Positions 1 to 8,178 of a DNA stretch of 36,670 bases are shown in pieces. The notes beneath the pieces are model-generated. The model did no database searches. It worked only from the letters and a program-made list of their open reading frames with translations, and was not told the DNA's origin. Source of the DNA: Leptospira biflexa. Lineage in GTDB: Bacteria > Spirochaetota > UBA4802 > JAGODF01. The stretch's first letter is position 1. Every line of letters starts with the position of its first letter. The stretch spans positions 1-36,670 of the forward strand of contig DYLV01000009.1 of the NCBI GenBank assembly GCA_020721925.1, in the 5' to 3' direction. The position numbers and the translations under genes were made by a program.

Positions 1-743
1 TTGAAATGACAGAAGAATTAAAAAATCATGTTCTCAACCTTCGTGAATGGCACGACAGCGCAGCATCGCTTTCTCATAATATCCAATCACTTGCCTCAAC
101 CATAAATCAAAGATCCATGGAATCTACGTTAGACATTCAAGAATCGATGAAAAGAATTGAGGTAATTGCTGAAGGAACGAAATCAATTCAAGATTTTCTT
201 TTAATAATCAATGACATAACCGATAAGATAAATCTCCTTTCTCTGAATGCGGCAATCGAAGCAGCGCGCGCCGGCGAATACGGCCGCGGATTTGCAGTAG
301 TCGCTGATGAAATTTCAAAACTTGCAGATGCAACAAGCCGCCAGTCAGTGGAAATTTCTAAACACCTTCAAAAGAATATTGAAGACGTAAAAAGTGGTCA
401 GCAGTATATTCAAAAATCAGTTCAATCGTTTAATATGATAATTGAAAGCATCAGGTCGGCCCAGAATTATCTAAGCAATATGTTTTCTATAATAGAAAAG
501 CTGAATTCAGCTTCTTTCGAACTTGATGATCGCGTCAAACAGTTGAGTGAATTCAGTGTAAGTATAGGAACATCCTCGCAAAAGCAAACAGAGATAACAG
601 GTGAAATAAAGAGTCGAATTGAAACCTTGGTCGGAAATTGCAACCTTATACTTTTCGGATCGCAGGAATTGACGGAATTATCGCAAAAACTGTCTCATAT
701 CACCATTGAACTCGAAGAAACGGTAATGACGAAAGGACTTTAG
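1..743 (+). CDS. Methyl-accepting chemotaxis protein, C-terminal signalling part (5' truncated)
   Basis: This is the cytoplasmic signalling domain of a chemotaxis receptor, which controls CheA autophosphorylation through CheW. Seen: the highly conserved hairpin tip, with [20 protein letters not shown] followed by [20 protein letters not shown], lies about 70-110 residues from the first internal ATG at position 6. It is flanked on both sides by long heptad-rich helices. The reading frame is open to the window edge, with no stop before the ATG, so the true start, sensor region and any membrane segments probably lie upstream. The stop is the TAG at 741-743. No C-terminal CheR/CheB-docking pentapeptide is seen. 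The gene converges on the amidohydrolase gene with a gap of about 20 bp. Ligand unknown. Confidence 0.9.
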   Translation, partial: EMTEELKNHVLNLREWHDSAASLSHNIQSLASTINQRSMESTLDIQESMKRIEVIAEGTKSIQDFLLIINDITDKINLLSLNAAIEAARAGEYGRGFAVVADEISKLADATSRQSVEISKHLQKNIEDVKSGQQYIQKSVQSFNMIIESIRSAQNYLSNMFSIIEKLNSASFELDDRVKQLSEFSVSIGTSSQKQTEITGEIKSRIETLVGNCNLILFGSQELTELSQKLSHITIELEETVMTKGL

Positions 744-764
744 GAATACACAACCAATATGGAA

Positions 765-2351
765 TCACGCGAACCGCAGCGTGTTTCTTTCCCGCACCAT
801 ATTCGCCCTTGCATGCAGGAGCTTTCCTCCTTTAAATACGAGCGATGGTTCTCTATACGCTTCGATTCTATCAAAGGGATTGTCGCGAAGCACCACCGCA
901 TCCGCGTAGGCACCTGCCTCTAAAACTCCGAGACGGCCTTCCATGCCTAAAATTTTCGCGTTGTTTACGGTGGCACACCGGAGCACTTCCTGCTTTGAAA
1001 ACCCTGCACGGTGCAGCATCTCCATCTCACGCCAGAGCGTGCCAAAATAGTCATACGGCACACCCGCATCGGTTCCGCATCCGATTGTGATGCCCGCCTG
1101 CCGCATCTTGAGAAGATTCGCAAGGCCGTATTTCATCATGCCAAAATAGAGAACAGGATTGGGGAGAAAGATTCTTCTGCTAATCAGCTCTCTGCAATTC
1201 ATGGCGCGGTACAGGTTCAAGTGCTGCATATTGTCCGTGTGAATCGCTTCCTCGCAATACTGCACCGCCGTGGTGCGGAGGTATTCATATTTAATGCGCA
1301 TTTCGTTGTGAATGAATTCCGTGTTGTATTCTTCAGGAATTTCATTGAACACTTCATTGAACGCAAGACATTGAGCAACAATGAACGTTGGAATGATTGA
1401 TACATTTTTCCGGGAAATATTTTCGACATCATCATCCGTCAGAAATTCATCGAATATAATGTGCTCGAGTGAATGTATGGGATAATCGATTATGCGGTCA
1501 AAACCATATTTCATGTGATTATGACAGCTCACCGGCAGGTTGCGGCTTTCTGCAAAATTGAATATTTCCCGCAGATGTTCTCTCGAATACATGGGAATTT
1601 CTCCCCTGCCGCAGATAAGCGAGCGATTGTCCACGGTGAGTTTGATAAATGATGCCCCGCGGTCGGAGTTTTCTCTCAGCTTTTCGCGAAGTTCCGGAGT
1701 ATTTTTAAAATTTACGGTGATGTTGCCGGTAAAAAACGTAGTGGTATTCCCGAAAAAGGAAACATCCGAGGGACGGATATCGGGATGACCCCCATCGATG
1801 TTCATAATTGCATTGCAATGGAAAACCCTTGGGCCTATCAAAGATCCGCTCTGAATTTCGTCGATGTGATTGTGCAGTACGTTCGGAAGCGCACCCATGT
1901 CTCGGATAGTGGTTTCTCCGGATTGAATTGCTAACATGTAGTTTCTCTTCATCTGCCGAAGATAGGCCATCACATTGAATGGGTTGAATGAAGCCGCACC
2001 GGTCATTGTGGAATGGCAGTGGGCGTTGATGAGTCCCGGAATGACATATCTTCCATCGAGCTCGAAGACATCGAAATTTTGCGAAGCCGCTTCGATTCTG
2101 TTTCCAATCCCAATGACTTTACCATGGGAAATTCGCAGCGATGCGCCTGAGCGAATCGTACCGTTTTTGGGATCGATTAAATTGCAGTTATTAAGAACAA
2201 TGTCTTTTTCATAATCGATTGAAAGGCGGTCGATCTGCGAAAGGCTTGCACAGCCGTTCGAAAATTCCGGCAGCACAATAGCGCCTGCAAGAAGAGCAGT
2301 TTTTTTCAGAAATTCACGTCGCGTCTCGGTGCTGTGATATTGGTCTTCCAT
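765..2351 (-). CDS. Exported metal-dependent amidohydrolase (imidazolonepropionase/prolidase-like)
   Basis: A 528-residue member of the amidohydrolase superfamily, the metal-dependent TIM-barrel hydrolases. Seen: an N-terminal twin-arginine signal (TRREFLKKTALLAG, R11-R12) running into a possible lipoprotein cysteine (SNGC, C34), which suggests export and perhaps lipid anchoring. The fold follows, with the metal-binding NAHCHS motif (H111, H113), a candidate bridging lysine in FIKLTV (K237), histidines in SCHNH and HSLEHI (about 277 and 297), and the late aspartate of GCGTDAGVP (about 427). Substrate unknown; this subfamily includes hydrolases of cyclic amides, dipeptides and lactone-like compounds. 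The ATG follows a purine-rich AGGGGGTAGGGAT and starts 4 nt after the leuS stop, so the gene is almost certainly the last of the metX-leuS run. Confidence 0.82.
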   Translation of the reverse strand: MEDQYHSTETRREFLKKTALLAGAIVLPEFSNGCASLSQIDRLSIDYEKDIVLNNCNLIDPKNGTIRSGASLRISHGKVIGIGNRIEAASQNFDVFELDGRYVIPGLINAHCHSTMTGAASFNPFNVMAYLRQMKRNYMLAIQSGETTIRDMGALPNVLHNHIDEIQSGSLIGPRVFHCNAIMNIDGGHPDIRPSDVSFFGNTTTFFTGNITVNFKNTPELREKLRENSDRGASFIKLTVDNRSLICGRGEIPMYSREHLREIFNFAESRNLPVSCHNHMKYGFDRIIDYPIHSLEHIIFDEFLTDDDVENISRKNVSIIPTFIVAQCLAFNEVFNEIPEEYNTEFIHNEMRIKYEYLRTTAVQYCEEAIHTDNMQHLNLYRAMNCRELISRRIFLPNPVLYFGMMKYGLANLLKMRQAGITIGCGTDAGVPYDYFGTLWREMEMLHRAGFSKQEVLRCATVNNAKILGMEGRLGVLEAGAYADAVVLRDNPFDRIEAYREPSLVFKGGKLLHARANMVRERNTLRFA

Positions 2352-2355
2352 ATCC

Positions 2356-4821
2356 CTACCCCCTAATAACGATATTCACCAGCTTTCCCGGAATAACGAT
2401 TTTTTTTACAATCTCTTTGCTCGACACAATCCCGCTGATTTTCGGATCTGAAAGCGCCATCTGTTCCATTTCTTCTTTCGTTATGGAAGAAGGCACCTGC
2501 ACTTTTGCACGTATTTTTCCATTGACCTGAAAAACAATTTCAATTTCTTCTTTCGCGGTGAGCGCATCATCGAAATTCGGCCACAACTGATCGTATATGA
2601 ACCCTTTCCCTCCGATCATCTCCCAGAGCTCCTCCGCAACGTGCGGAGTGAACACATTGAGCATGGGAATTAGTTTGTATAACACTTCTGTGATGACCGC
2701 GCACCCCTGAGCCGAGTTAATCTCTTTTTCATCGCACTGATAGACAGCATTGACCAATTCCATCATACGCGCGATAGCGGTGTTGTATTGCAGCCGTTCA
2801 GAAATATCTTTGGTAACCGCCTTCACCGCGCGGTGCAATTCCCCACGCAGCGATTTAAGCGCCGGGGTGAGCTTCTCGTGTTCGATTTTTTCATCTGTCA
2901 CGAGGTCGCGGTATTTCACCACCATTCGCCACACGCGGCCTATGAATCGATAGCAGCCCTCAACGCCTTTCTCCGACCAATCGAGGTCTTTGTCGGGCGG
3001 AGAGGCAAAAAGCATGAACATCCTCACAGTATCGGCGCCAAATTTATCGATGATCTCATCGGGATCGACCACATTGCCGAGCGATTTGCTCATCTTCGCG
3101 CCATCCTTGATGACCATCCCCTGCGTAAGAAGACGGGTAAAAGGTTCCTTCGCCTGAATCAGGCCCAGATCGTGGAGCACCATGTTGAAAAAACGCGCGT
3201 ACAGAAGATGCAGAACCGCATGTTCAATCCCGCCAATGTACTGATCAACGGGCATCCAGTAGTTGACTTCATTGTCGAACATATCTTTTGCATGCGGCGA
3301 GGCGAACTTCGCGAAATACCAGGATGAATCAACGAAGGTATCCATGGTGTCGGTTTCCCTGCGCGCTATTTTGCCGCATTTAGGACACCTGGTGTGGATG
3401 AAACTCTCCATTGAGGCAAGAGGCGATTGCGAGCTTCCATGGAAATCTACATCGATAGGAAGCACCACGGGCAGTTCGTTTTCGGGAACCATCTGAATCC
3501 CGCATGTATCGCAATAGACCGCGGGGATGGGACAGCCCCAGTAGCGCTGGCGCGAAATAAGCCAGTCTTTGATGCGGTAGTTTACCGTCCGTTTGCCGAT
3601 GCCCTTTTTCTCGGCATAGTCGGAAATTTTCTCCATGGCTTCCCGATTTGAAAGACCGCTGAATGGGCCGGAATTCACATTTATGCCGTCATCAATATAT
3701 GCGTCGACCATGGCATTGACGTCAATAGGGGAGGCCGGGTTGTCAATCACGAGTTTGATGGGAATGCCGTACTTTTTCGCGAAAGCGAAATCGCGGCTAT
3801 CGTGCGCGGGGACGCTCATGATCATGCCCGTGCCATATTCCATAAGCACGAAATTCCCCACGTACAGGGGCACTTTATCGCCGTTAAAGGGATTGATGAT
3901 CTTGATGCCGGTATCGATGCCTTCTTTTTCCTTGTCTTCAGCAAGGCGGTCGATGAGGGACTGCTTTTTCATGCGGGCGATGAAGTCCTTCACTTTGGGA
4001 TCGGTAATCCTTTCAAGGAAGGGATGCTCCGGCGCAATGACCATATAGGTAACGCCATACACGGTATCGGGACGAGTTGTGTAGATGGGAAAATCTTCTC
4101 CACTTTCAAGTTTAAAGTTAATGGTGAGGCCATGTGATTTCCCAATCCAGTTTCTCTGCATGGTCAGAACGCGTTCGGGCCATCCATCTTTCAGCTGTTC
4201 ATGCCCTTTAAGAAGGTCTTCGGCGTATGCGGTTATTTTAAAAAACCACTGGTTAAGTTCCTTTTGGGTCACTTCAGACTTGCAGCGCCAGCACTGGCCG
4301 TCTTCGACCTGTTCGTTCGCAAGCACCGTAGCACACTGCGGACACCAGTTCACTGGCGCGTTTTTGCGATAGGCGAGGCCCTTCTCGAACATTTTCACGA
4401 AAACCCACTGATTCCATTTATAATATTCGGGCTTGTAGGTTGCAACTTCGCGCGACCAGTCGTAGGAGAAACCGAGCCTGGCGAATTGGCTTTTCATGTG
4501 GTTGATGTTATCGGTAGTCCACCTGTAGGGAGGAATATTGTGCTGAATTGCCGCGTTTTCAGCGGGAAGCCCGAACGAGTCCCAGCCCATGGGATGGAGC
4601 ACATTGAACCCCCTCATGGTCATAAATCGGGCCATCAGATCCCCTATTGTGTAGTTGCGGACATGGCCCATATGGAGCCGTCCGGAGGGGTAGGGAAACA
4701 TTTCAAGAAGATAGTATTTTTGCTTGTTGGTGTTGCGCTTTGTTTTAAAAACGTCTTTTTGCACCCACCGCTGTTGCCATTTTTTTTCTATTTCTTTAAA
4801 GTTGTATTCGAGTTCCGCCAT
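2356..4821 (-). CDS. leuS: Leucyl-tRNA synthetase
   Basis: Cytoplasmic class I aminoacyl-tRNA synthetase that charges tRNA-Leu. Seen: N-terminus [19 protein letters not shown], the HIGH-type signature [19 protein letters not shown] (HMGH at residues 50-53), a CP1 editing domain with [14 protein letters not shown] and [15 protein letters not shown], then [13 protein letters not shown] and the KMSKS loop (576-580). The length of 821 residues is normal for bacterial LeuRS. The start is placed at the ATG at 4821 because GGAG sits 7 nt upstream; the frame is open 12 codons further but without a site. It lies 148 nt downstream of the ptsN-like gene and has its own promoter candidate. No T-box is visible in the short leader. 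Confidence 0.97.
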   Translation of the reverse strand: MAELEYNFKEIEKKWQQRWVQKDVFKTKRNTNKQKYYLLEMFPYPSGRLHMGHVRNYTIGDLMARFMTMRGFNVLHPMGWDSFGLPAENAAIQHNIPPYRWTTDNINHMKSQFARLGFSYDWSREVATYKPEYYKWNQWVFVKMFEKGLAYRKNAPVNWCPQCATVLANEQVEDGQCWRCKSEVTQKELNQWFFKITAYAEDLLKGHEQLKDGWPERVLTMQRNWIGKSHGLTINFKLESGEDFPIYTTRPDTVYGVTYMVIAPEHPFLERITDPKVKDFIARMKKQSLIDRLAEDKEKEGIDTGIKIINPFNGDKVPLYVGNFVLMEYGTGMIMSVPAHDSRDFAFAKKYGIPIKLVIDNPASPIDVNAMVDAYIDDGINVNSGPFSGLSNREAMEKISDYAEKKGIGKRTVNYRIKDWLISRQRYWGCPIPAVYCDTCGIQMVPENELPVVLPIDVDFHGSSQSPLASMESFIHTRCPKCGKIARRETDTMDTFVDSSWYFAKFASPHAKDMFDNEVNYWMPVDQYIGGIEHAVLHLLYARFFNMVLHDLGLIQAKEPFTRLLTQGMVIKDGAKMSKSLGNVVDPDEIIDKFGADTVRMFMLFASPPDKDLDWSEKGVEGCYRFIGRVWRMVVKYRDLVTDEKIEHEKLTPALKSLRGELHRAVKAVTKDISERLQYNTAIARMMELVNAVYQCDEKEINSAQGCAVITEVLYKLIPMLNVFTPHVAEELWEMIGGKGFIYDQLWPNFDDALTAKEEIEIVFQVNGKIRAKVQVPSSITKEEMEQMALSDPKISGIVSSKEIVKKIVIPGKLVNIVIRG

Positions 4822-4864
4822 GGTAAATCTCCACAAAGATTGGATAATTCTTTGCAAAACCCAT

Positions 4865-4894
4865 TCTATACCGACATGGGCATCTGTGCGTCAA
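4865..4894 (-). promoter_or_regulatory. Candidate sigma70 promoter for leuS
   Basis: On the minus strand, TTGACG (4894-4889) is separated by 18 nt from TATAGA (4870-4865), about 45 nt upstream of the leuS ATG. The implied leader is too short for a T-box element, so leuS may be constitutive or also read through from metX. Confidence 0.5.
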
Positions 4895-4969
4895 GGATTT
4901 TCGAAATGAATATTTTTGTCCAATTATTTTCAATGACGTATATGACAGGGAAGGGCGAAATAGGAGTTA

Positions 4970-5416
4970 TCATGATTTGCCGAGAATTTCAATCACCTCT
5001 TCGTCGCTTTCCGATGCGATAAGGCGCTCTTTCATCTTTTCCTTTTTCAGAACGGTCATTATGCTCGAAAGGAGTTTCAAATACTCTTTATGCTGTTTCT
5101 CCCCCGCAAGCACCAAAATAATCAGATGCACGGGGTTGTTGTCGATGGAATCGTACTCAATGCCTTTTTTTGATATTCCAACGGCAAATACCATGTTTTT
5201 TATTGATGCCAATCGCGCATGAGGAATTGCGATGCCGTAACCGATGCCGGTGCTCATGATGTTTTCTCTTTCCTCAAGCGCTTTTATAACGGAATCGATA
5301 TCGTCCACAAGGCCACTTCCATCAAACGTACGGGCGAGCTCTTCAATCGCCTTATATTTATTCTTCGACTTGAGTTTCTTCACAAAAGCGGGCCTGGTAA
5401 ATTCTACAATATTCAT
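4970..5416 (-). CDS. ptsN: PTS EIIA domain protein, fructose/nitrogen (PtsN) type
   Basis: A single-domain EIIA of the mannitol/fructose/Ntr family (about 148 residues), which accepts phosphate from HPr or NPr on a histidine. Seen: the active-site block GIGYGIAIPHAR with the phospho-accepting histidine at residue 66, followed by the family pattern FAVGISKKGIEYDSIDNNPVHLIILVLAG. No IIB or IIC domain follows and no sugar-transport gene is near, so a regulatory (PtsN-like) role is more likely than transport; that is inference. The start is the ATG at 5416, which has AAGGA 9 nt upstream. The in-frame TTG at 5425 abuts the same site too closely. It lies 35 nt after metW in the same orientation. 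Confidence 0.82.
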   Translation of the reverse strand: MNIVEFTRPAFVKKLKSKNKYKAIEELARTFDGSGLVDDIDSVIKALEERENIMSTGIGYGIAIPHARLASIKNMVFAVGISKKGIEYDSIDNNPVHLIILVLAGEKQHKEYLKLLSSIMTVLKKEKMKERLIASESDEEVIEILGKS

Positions 5417-5451
5417 GGCATCCAATCCTTACTTAACCAACATCATACATT

Positions 5452-6081
5452 CTACTCGGTGAATTTCTCGCCATCAAGAACAAAAAAGGCGAACTCCGCG
5501 AAAAAATTAGGAAACAAACGCACGGGTTTCGATTGTGAAGAAGTGCCTTTGCGAGAAAAATGGCGTTCTTTTTTTATCGGATATTCGTTCAAATCGCAGT
5601 AATGCCTGAAATCTTCAATGGAAATATGATGCATCGTCGCAGAATTGAACAATTCCTGCTCAGCAGAATAATTCCCCGGCATTGATCCTTTAAAAAGAAT
5701 ATGAAGGCGTTTTTTCCAATAGCCCAAATTGGGAAAGCTCACAATTGCGTTGCGGCAGATCCGCATGGTCTCCGCAAGAACAAATTTCGGCCTTTTGGTA
5801 TAATGAAGCGTCTGATTGAGAATCACGTAATCAAACGAATTCCCGCGATAATCTGAAAGGCCATCGTCAATATCGCCCTGATACACATACAGGCCTTTTT
5901 CAACACAGGCGCTCACGCCTTCTGGAGAAATCTCCACACCATACCCATCGATCTGTTTTAATTTCTGAAGCCGGGCAAGCAGGCTTCCGTCGCCACAGCC
6001 GAGATCCAGTACGCGTGCGCCTTCGGGTATTTCGTCCATAATGAGATCATATGCGATTGTATGTATTATTGATGTTTCCAA
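5452..6081 (-). CDS. metW: Methionine biosynthesis protein MetW (SAM-dependent methyltransferase-like)
   Basis: A 209-residue class I methyltransferase-fold protein. Seen: motif I VLDLGCGDGSLLARLQ near residues 24-39, the acidic end of strand 2 in GYGVEISPEGV, QGDIDDGL, and the MetW-typical DYVILNQTLHYTKRP. The family is found next to metX in many Proteobacteria and spirochaetes. It is needed together with MetX for homoserine acylation in some of them, though the methyltransferase substrate is unclear. The best start is the TTG at 6081, with AGGAG about 11 nt upstream, and it begins 24 nt after the metX stop. The adjacency and spacing strongly support the name. The C-terminal tail (SRKGTSSQSKPVRLFPNFFAE) is also typical of MetW. 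Confidence 0.88.
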   Translation of the reverse strand: METSIIHTIAYDLIMDEIPEGARVLDLGCGDGSLLARLQKLKQIDGYGVEISPEGVSACVEKGLYVYQGDIDDGLSDYRGNSFDYVILNQTLHYTKRPKFVLAETMRICRNAIVSFPNLGYWKKRLHILFKGSMPGNYSAEQELFNSATMHHISIEDFRHYCDLNEYPIKKERHFSRKGTSSQSKPVRLFPNFFAEFAFFVLDGEKFTE

Positions 6082-6105
6082 TTAGATTTTATCTCCTGCG
6101 AGAGA

Positions 6106-7278
6106 TTATCTCGCTTCTTTATTCGCTTTTTCCAGTTCACGTTTCAGAAAGTTCGCGATATCCCGCTCCATGCGTTCATTCGGAAGCAGAAACGCGTCGT
6201 GCCCATAATCGGTCTCAATTTCTGTGTAAGCGACATTTTTCCCCGCCACGCGCAGAGCATTTACGATTTCTCGCGATTGTGTCGTAGGATAGAGCCAGTC
6301 GGTTGTGAAACCAATGACGAGGAAATCAGCCTTCACATTTTCAAACGCGGCGGTGAGTTTCCCGCCGTATTCGGCTTTCAAATCGAAATAATCGATTGCC
6401 TTGGTTATGTACAGATACGAGTTCGCATCAAACCGTTCAACGAATTTTAGACCCTTGTGATGCAGATACGATTCCACCTCGAATTCGGTATCGAATCTGA
6501 AGCTGAAAAGCTCGCTGTTTTGAAGCTTCCGCCCAAATTTCTCGTGCATGCTTTTTTCACTCAGATAGGTGATGTGCGCAATCATGCGCGCCAGAGAAAG
6601 CCCCGAAGCAGGGGGGTTTTCACGATAGTAATTACCGTTGTTAAAATCAGGATCGCGGAAGATGGCCTGTCGACCCACTTCATTAAAGGCAATTCCCTGT
6701 GCTGAAAGCGATGCGGCGGTGGCTATAGGGATGGCCGATTTGACTCTATCTGGATACGATATTGCCCACTGAAGCGCCTGCATGCCTCCCATCGACCCGC
6801 CACACACCGCAAGCAATCGTTCAATTCCCAAATGGTCTATTAGATGGCGCTGGGCATGCACCATATCCTGTATGGTGATGATGGGAAAGTCAAGGGCGTA
6901 TTCTTTTCCTGTTTCAGGGTTGATCGACGATGGGCCGGTTGAGCCGTTACAGCCACCAATGACGTTTGCACAGATCACAAAATAATTTTCGGTATCAAAC
7001 GCTTTGCCTGGTCCAATGTAATCATCCCACCATCCGGCATCGCGATCGTATGGCGAATGATAGCCCGCCGCGTGAGCAGTTCCTGAAAGCGCATGCAAAA
7101 TGAGAATGGCATTCGTCTTTTTTTCGTTCAACGTGCCATACGTTTCGTACGCAAGCGTGACGGGGGAAAGCGTTTTACCTGACACAAGGGTAAGTGAATG
7201 GGGCGGCTGTGCAAACGTAAAGTATTTTGTGCTTACAATGCCCACCGAATCGGCGGAAGGTACCACAATGTCGTTCAT
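6106..7278 (-). CDS. metX: Homoserine O-acyltransferase MetX
   Basis: Alpha/beta-hydrolase-fold enzyme that activates homoserine with acetyl-CoA or succinyl-CoA, the first committed step of methionine synthesis. Seen with the start at 7278 (390 residues): [10 protein letters not shown], the oxyanion region [29 protein letters not shown], the nucleophile elbow [13 protein letters not shown] (S162), the acid TDWLYP (D327) and YGHDAFL (H360). Two starts are possible. The ATG at 7335 lies within the riboswitch P1 stem. The ATG at 7278 has its own GGGGA site, 5 nt upstream, inside the predicted expression platform, and its protein begins where typical MetX proteins begin, so it is preferred. Acetyl versus succinyl specificity cannot be called here. 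Confidence 0.93.
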   Translation of the reverse strand: MNDIVVPSADSVGIVSTKYFTFAQPPHSLTLVSGKTLSPVTLAYETYGTLNEKKTNAILILHALSGTAHAAGYHSPYDRDAGWWDDYIGPGKAFDTENYFVICANVIGGCNGSTGPSSINPETGKEYALDFPIITIQDMVHAQRHLIDHLGIERLLAVCGGSMGGMQALQWAISYPDRVKSAIPIATAASLSAQGIAFNEVGRQAIFRDPDFNNGNYYRENPPASGLSLARMIAHITYLSEKSMHEKFGRKLQNSELFSFRFDTEFEVESYLHHKGLKFVERFDANSYLYITKAIDYFDLKAEYGGKLTAAFENVKADFLVIGFTTDWLYPTTQSREIVNALRVAGKNVAYTEIETDYGHDAFLLPNERMERDIANFLKRELEKANKEAR

Positions 7279-7281
7279 GAG

Positions 7282-7345
7282 TATCCCCACAAAAATATCG
7301 AAAAAATGGGGAGATAGCGGTTTTTGTGCAGCCATCTCATCTCCC
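7282..7345 (-). promoter_or_regulatory. metX: Predicted translational expression platform of the SAM-I riboswitch
   Basis: On the minus strand, UAUCUCCCCA (7316-7307) can pair with UGGGGAUA (7289-7282), burying the GGGGA ribosome binding site of the metX ATG at 7278. The same UAUCUCCC can instead pair over 8 bp with GGGAGAUG, the 3' strand of aptamer P1 and its flank (7345-7338). The predicted logic is that without SAM the anti-sequester pairing frees the site, and with SAM P1 forms and the site is hidden. There is no U-run after the hairpin, which argues against transcription termination. Pairings were read by eye. Confidence 0.65.
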
Positions 7346-7443
7346 GGAGGCGAATCCTCCGCAGGAATTGGCACCATTTTCCGCGTGCGCGGACGGTTGC
7401 CGTGGCGTCAACGGGCCTGTCCCTCAACCACTCTCGATAAGAT
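7334..7443 (-). ncRNA. SAM-I (S-box) riboswitch aptamer upstream of metX
   Basis: Read on the minus strand, this segment has the S-box core: CUUAUCGAGAG at the 5' side, GAGGGACAGGCCC, CGGCAACC, GGUGCCAAUUCCUGC, and a final GGGAGAUGAG. P1 pairs 7443-7436 with 7341-7334 over 8 bp, with one G-U pair. The P4 arm is GGAGG-AUUCG-CCUCC. All conserved blocks are present in order with normal spacing. SAM-I riboswitches bind S-adenosylmethionine and turn off methionine synthesis genes, which matches the metX gene directly downstream. Confidence 0.95.
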
Positions 7444-7474
7444 ATCAAGGGTCAAAATCGATGGAGACTGTGAC

Positions 7475-7496
7475 TGAATGCGCCATTCAATGTCAA
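7475..7496 (-). promoter_or_regulatory. Candidate -35 element and palindrome upstream of the metX leader
   Basis: TTGACA (7496-7491, minus strand) is followed at once by the perfect palindrome TGAATG-GCG-CATTCA (7489-7475), about 30 nt upstream of the aptamer. No good -10 is seen at 17 nt. The palindrome sits where an operator between -35 and -10 would, just 3' of the cheY stop. It has no U-run, so it is a poor terminator. Confidence 0.35.
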
Positions 7497-7505
7497 TAAT
7501 AAATT

Positions 7506-7862
7506 TTAGAGTATGTCTTCTATTTTTTTCAGGAGGTCTGCTTTTTCAAACGGTTTGAGCACGTAGGCGTCCGCCTTGATGCCCGAATCGTTGAGCTTGA
7601 GGGTCTTTTCGCTCAGGGCGGAGACCACGACAATTTTTGCATCTGGATCGATATTTTTAATTTCGGAAACTGCCATCATCCCATCCTTCCCATGCATGGT
7701 GATATCCATGGTTACGAAATCGGGATGGATTTTTTTGTACAACTCGAGGGCCTCATAGCCATTATCCGCTTCGCCCACCACCTCATGTCCCCCCCCGACC
7801 AGTGTATCGGTGATAATTTTTCGCATGAATTTTGAATCATCAACAATGAGCGCGCGTGCCAT
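7506..7862 (-). CDS. cheY: CheY-like single-domain response regulator
   Basis: A 118-residue receiver domain with no output domain, of the kind that carries the chemotaxis signal to the flagellar motor or acts as a phosphate sink. Seen: acidic pocket D8-D9 (LIVDDSKFMRK), phospho-acceptor D53 (VTMDITMHGKDG), the conserved Ser/Thr position in VVVSALSE, and the lysine of VLKPF. The start at 7862 is chosen because AGAGG lies 5 nt upstream and MARALIVDDS is the normal N-terminus; the frame stays open a further 23 codons upstream without support. It is separate from any che operon in the window, but the receptor at the left edge suggests chemotaxis. Other receiver roles are possible. Confidence 0.85.
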   Translation of the reverse strand: MARALIVDDSKFMRKIITDTLVGGGHEVVGEADNGYEALELYKKIHPDFVTMDITMHGKDGMMAVSEIKNIDPDAKIVVVSALSEKTLKLNDSGIKADAYVLKPFEKADLLKKIEDIL

Positions 7863-7951
7863 AGGTGCCTCTCGGCATTTCGAGTATGGAATAAAAACAA
7901 GAAAAATAGTGTTCGAAAGAAAATCAATCATTTTATTGGATTTTTCCAGAT

Positions 7952-8140
7952 TTACATCATCTTTTTTCGGTACACTGCAAGGTAGAATGACTTTTGATTC
8001 AATTCATTTTCTGAAATTTTTACAATAATTTCGAATTGCGTGGAAAAACATTTCATGGCGGATGCGCCAAAGAAAAACTCCGCGCTGGAGAAATGGTCAT
8101 CATCATGGAGAACAGACCCCACCTTGAGTCGATACACCAT
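7952..8140 (-). CDS. Doubtful small ORF between the RND gene and cheY
   Basis: A 62-codon frame in the 316-nt gap between the RND transporter stop and cheY, on the same strand. It starts 38 nt after the transporter. The product is mixed in character, with a basic C-terminus (YLAVYRKKMM), no recognised domain, no clear membrane segment and no good ribosome binding site. A similar-length frame on the opposite strand (8040-8228) overlaps it, so the coding signal is ambiguous. It is listed only because otherwise this gap shows nothing convincing. Confidence 0.2.
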   Translation of the reverse strand: MVYRLKVGSVLHDDDHFSSAEFFFGASAMKCFSTQFEIIVKISENELNQKSFYLAVYRKKMM

Positions 8141-8178
8141 CTTTTCGAAGAATAATTATTTTGCAAAGAGTGAGATTT

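Noticed and set aside
4822..4969. Possible T-box leader before leuS
   Set aside because: The leader after the candidate promoter is under 40 nt and lacks the T-box sequence and specifier loop.
7279..7335. metX start at the ATG at 7335
   Set aside because: That ATG lies in the P1 stem of the riboswitch and the extra residues do not match the family; the start at 7278 has its own site in the expression platform.
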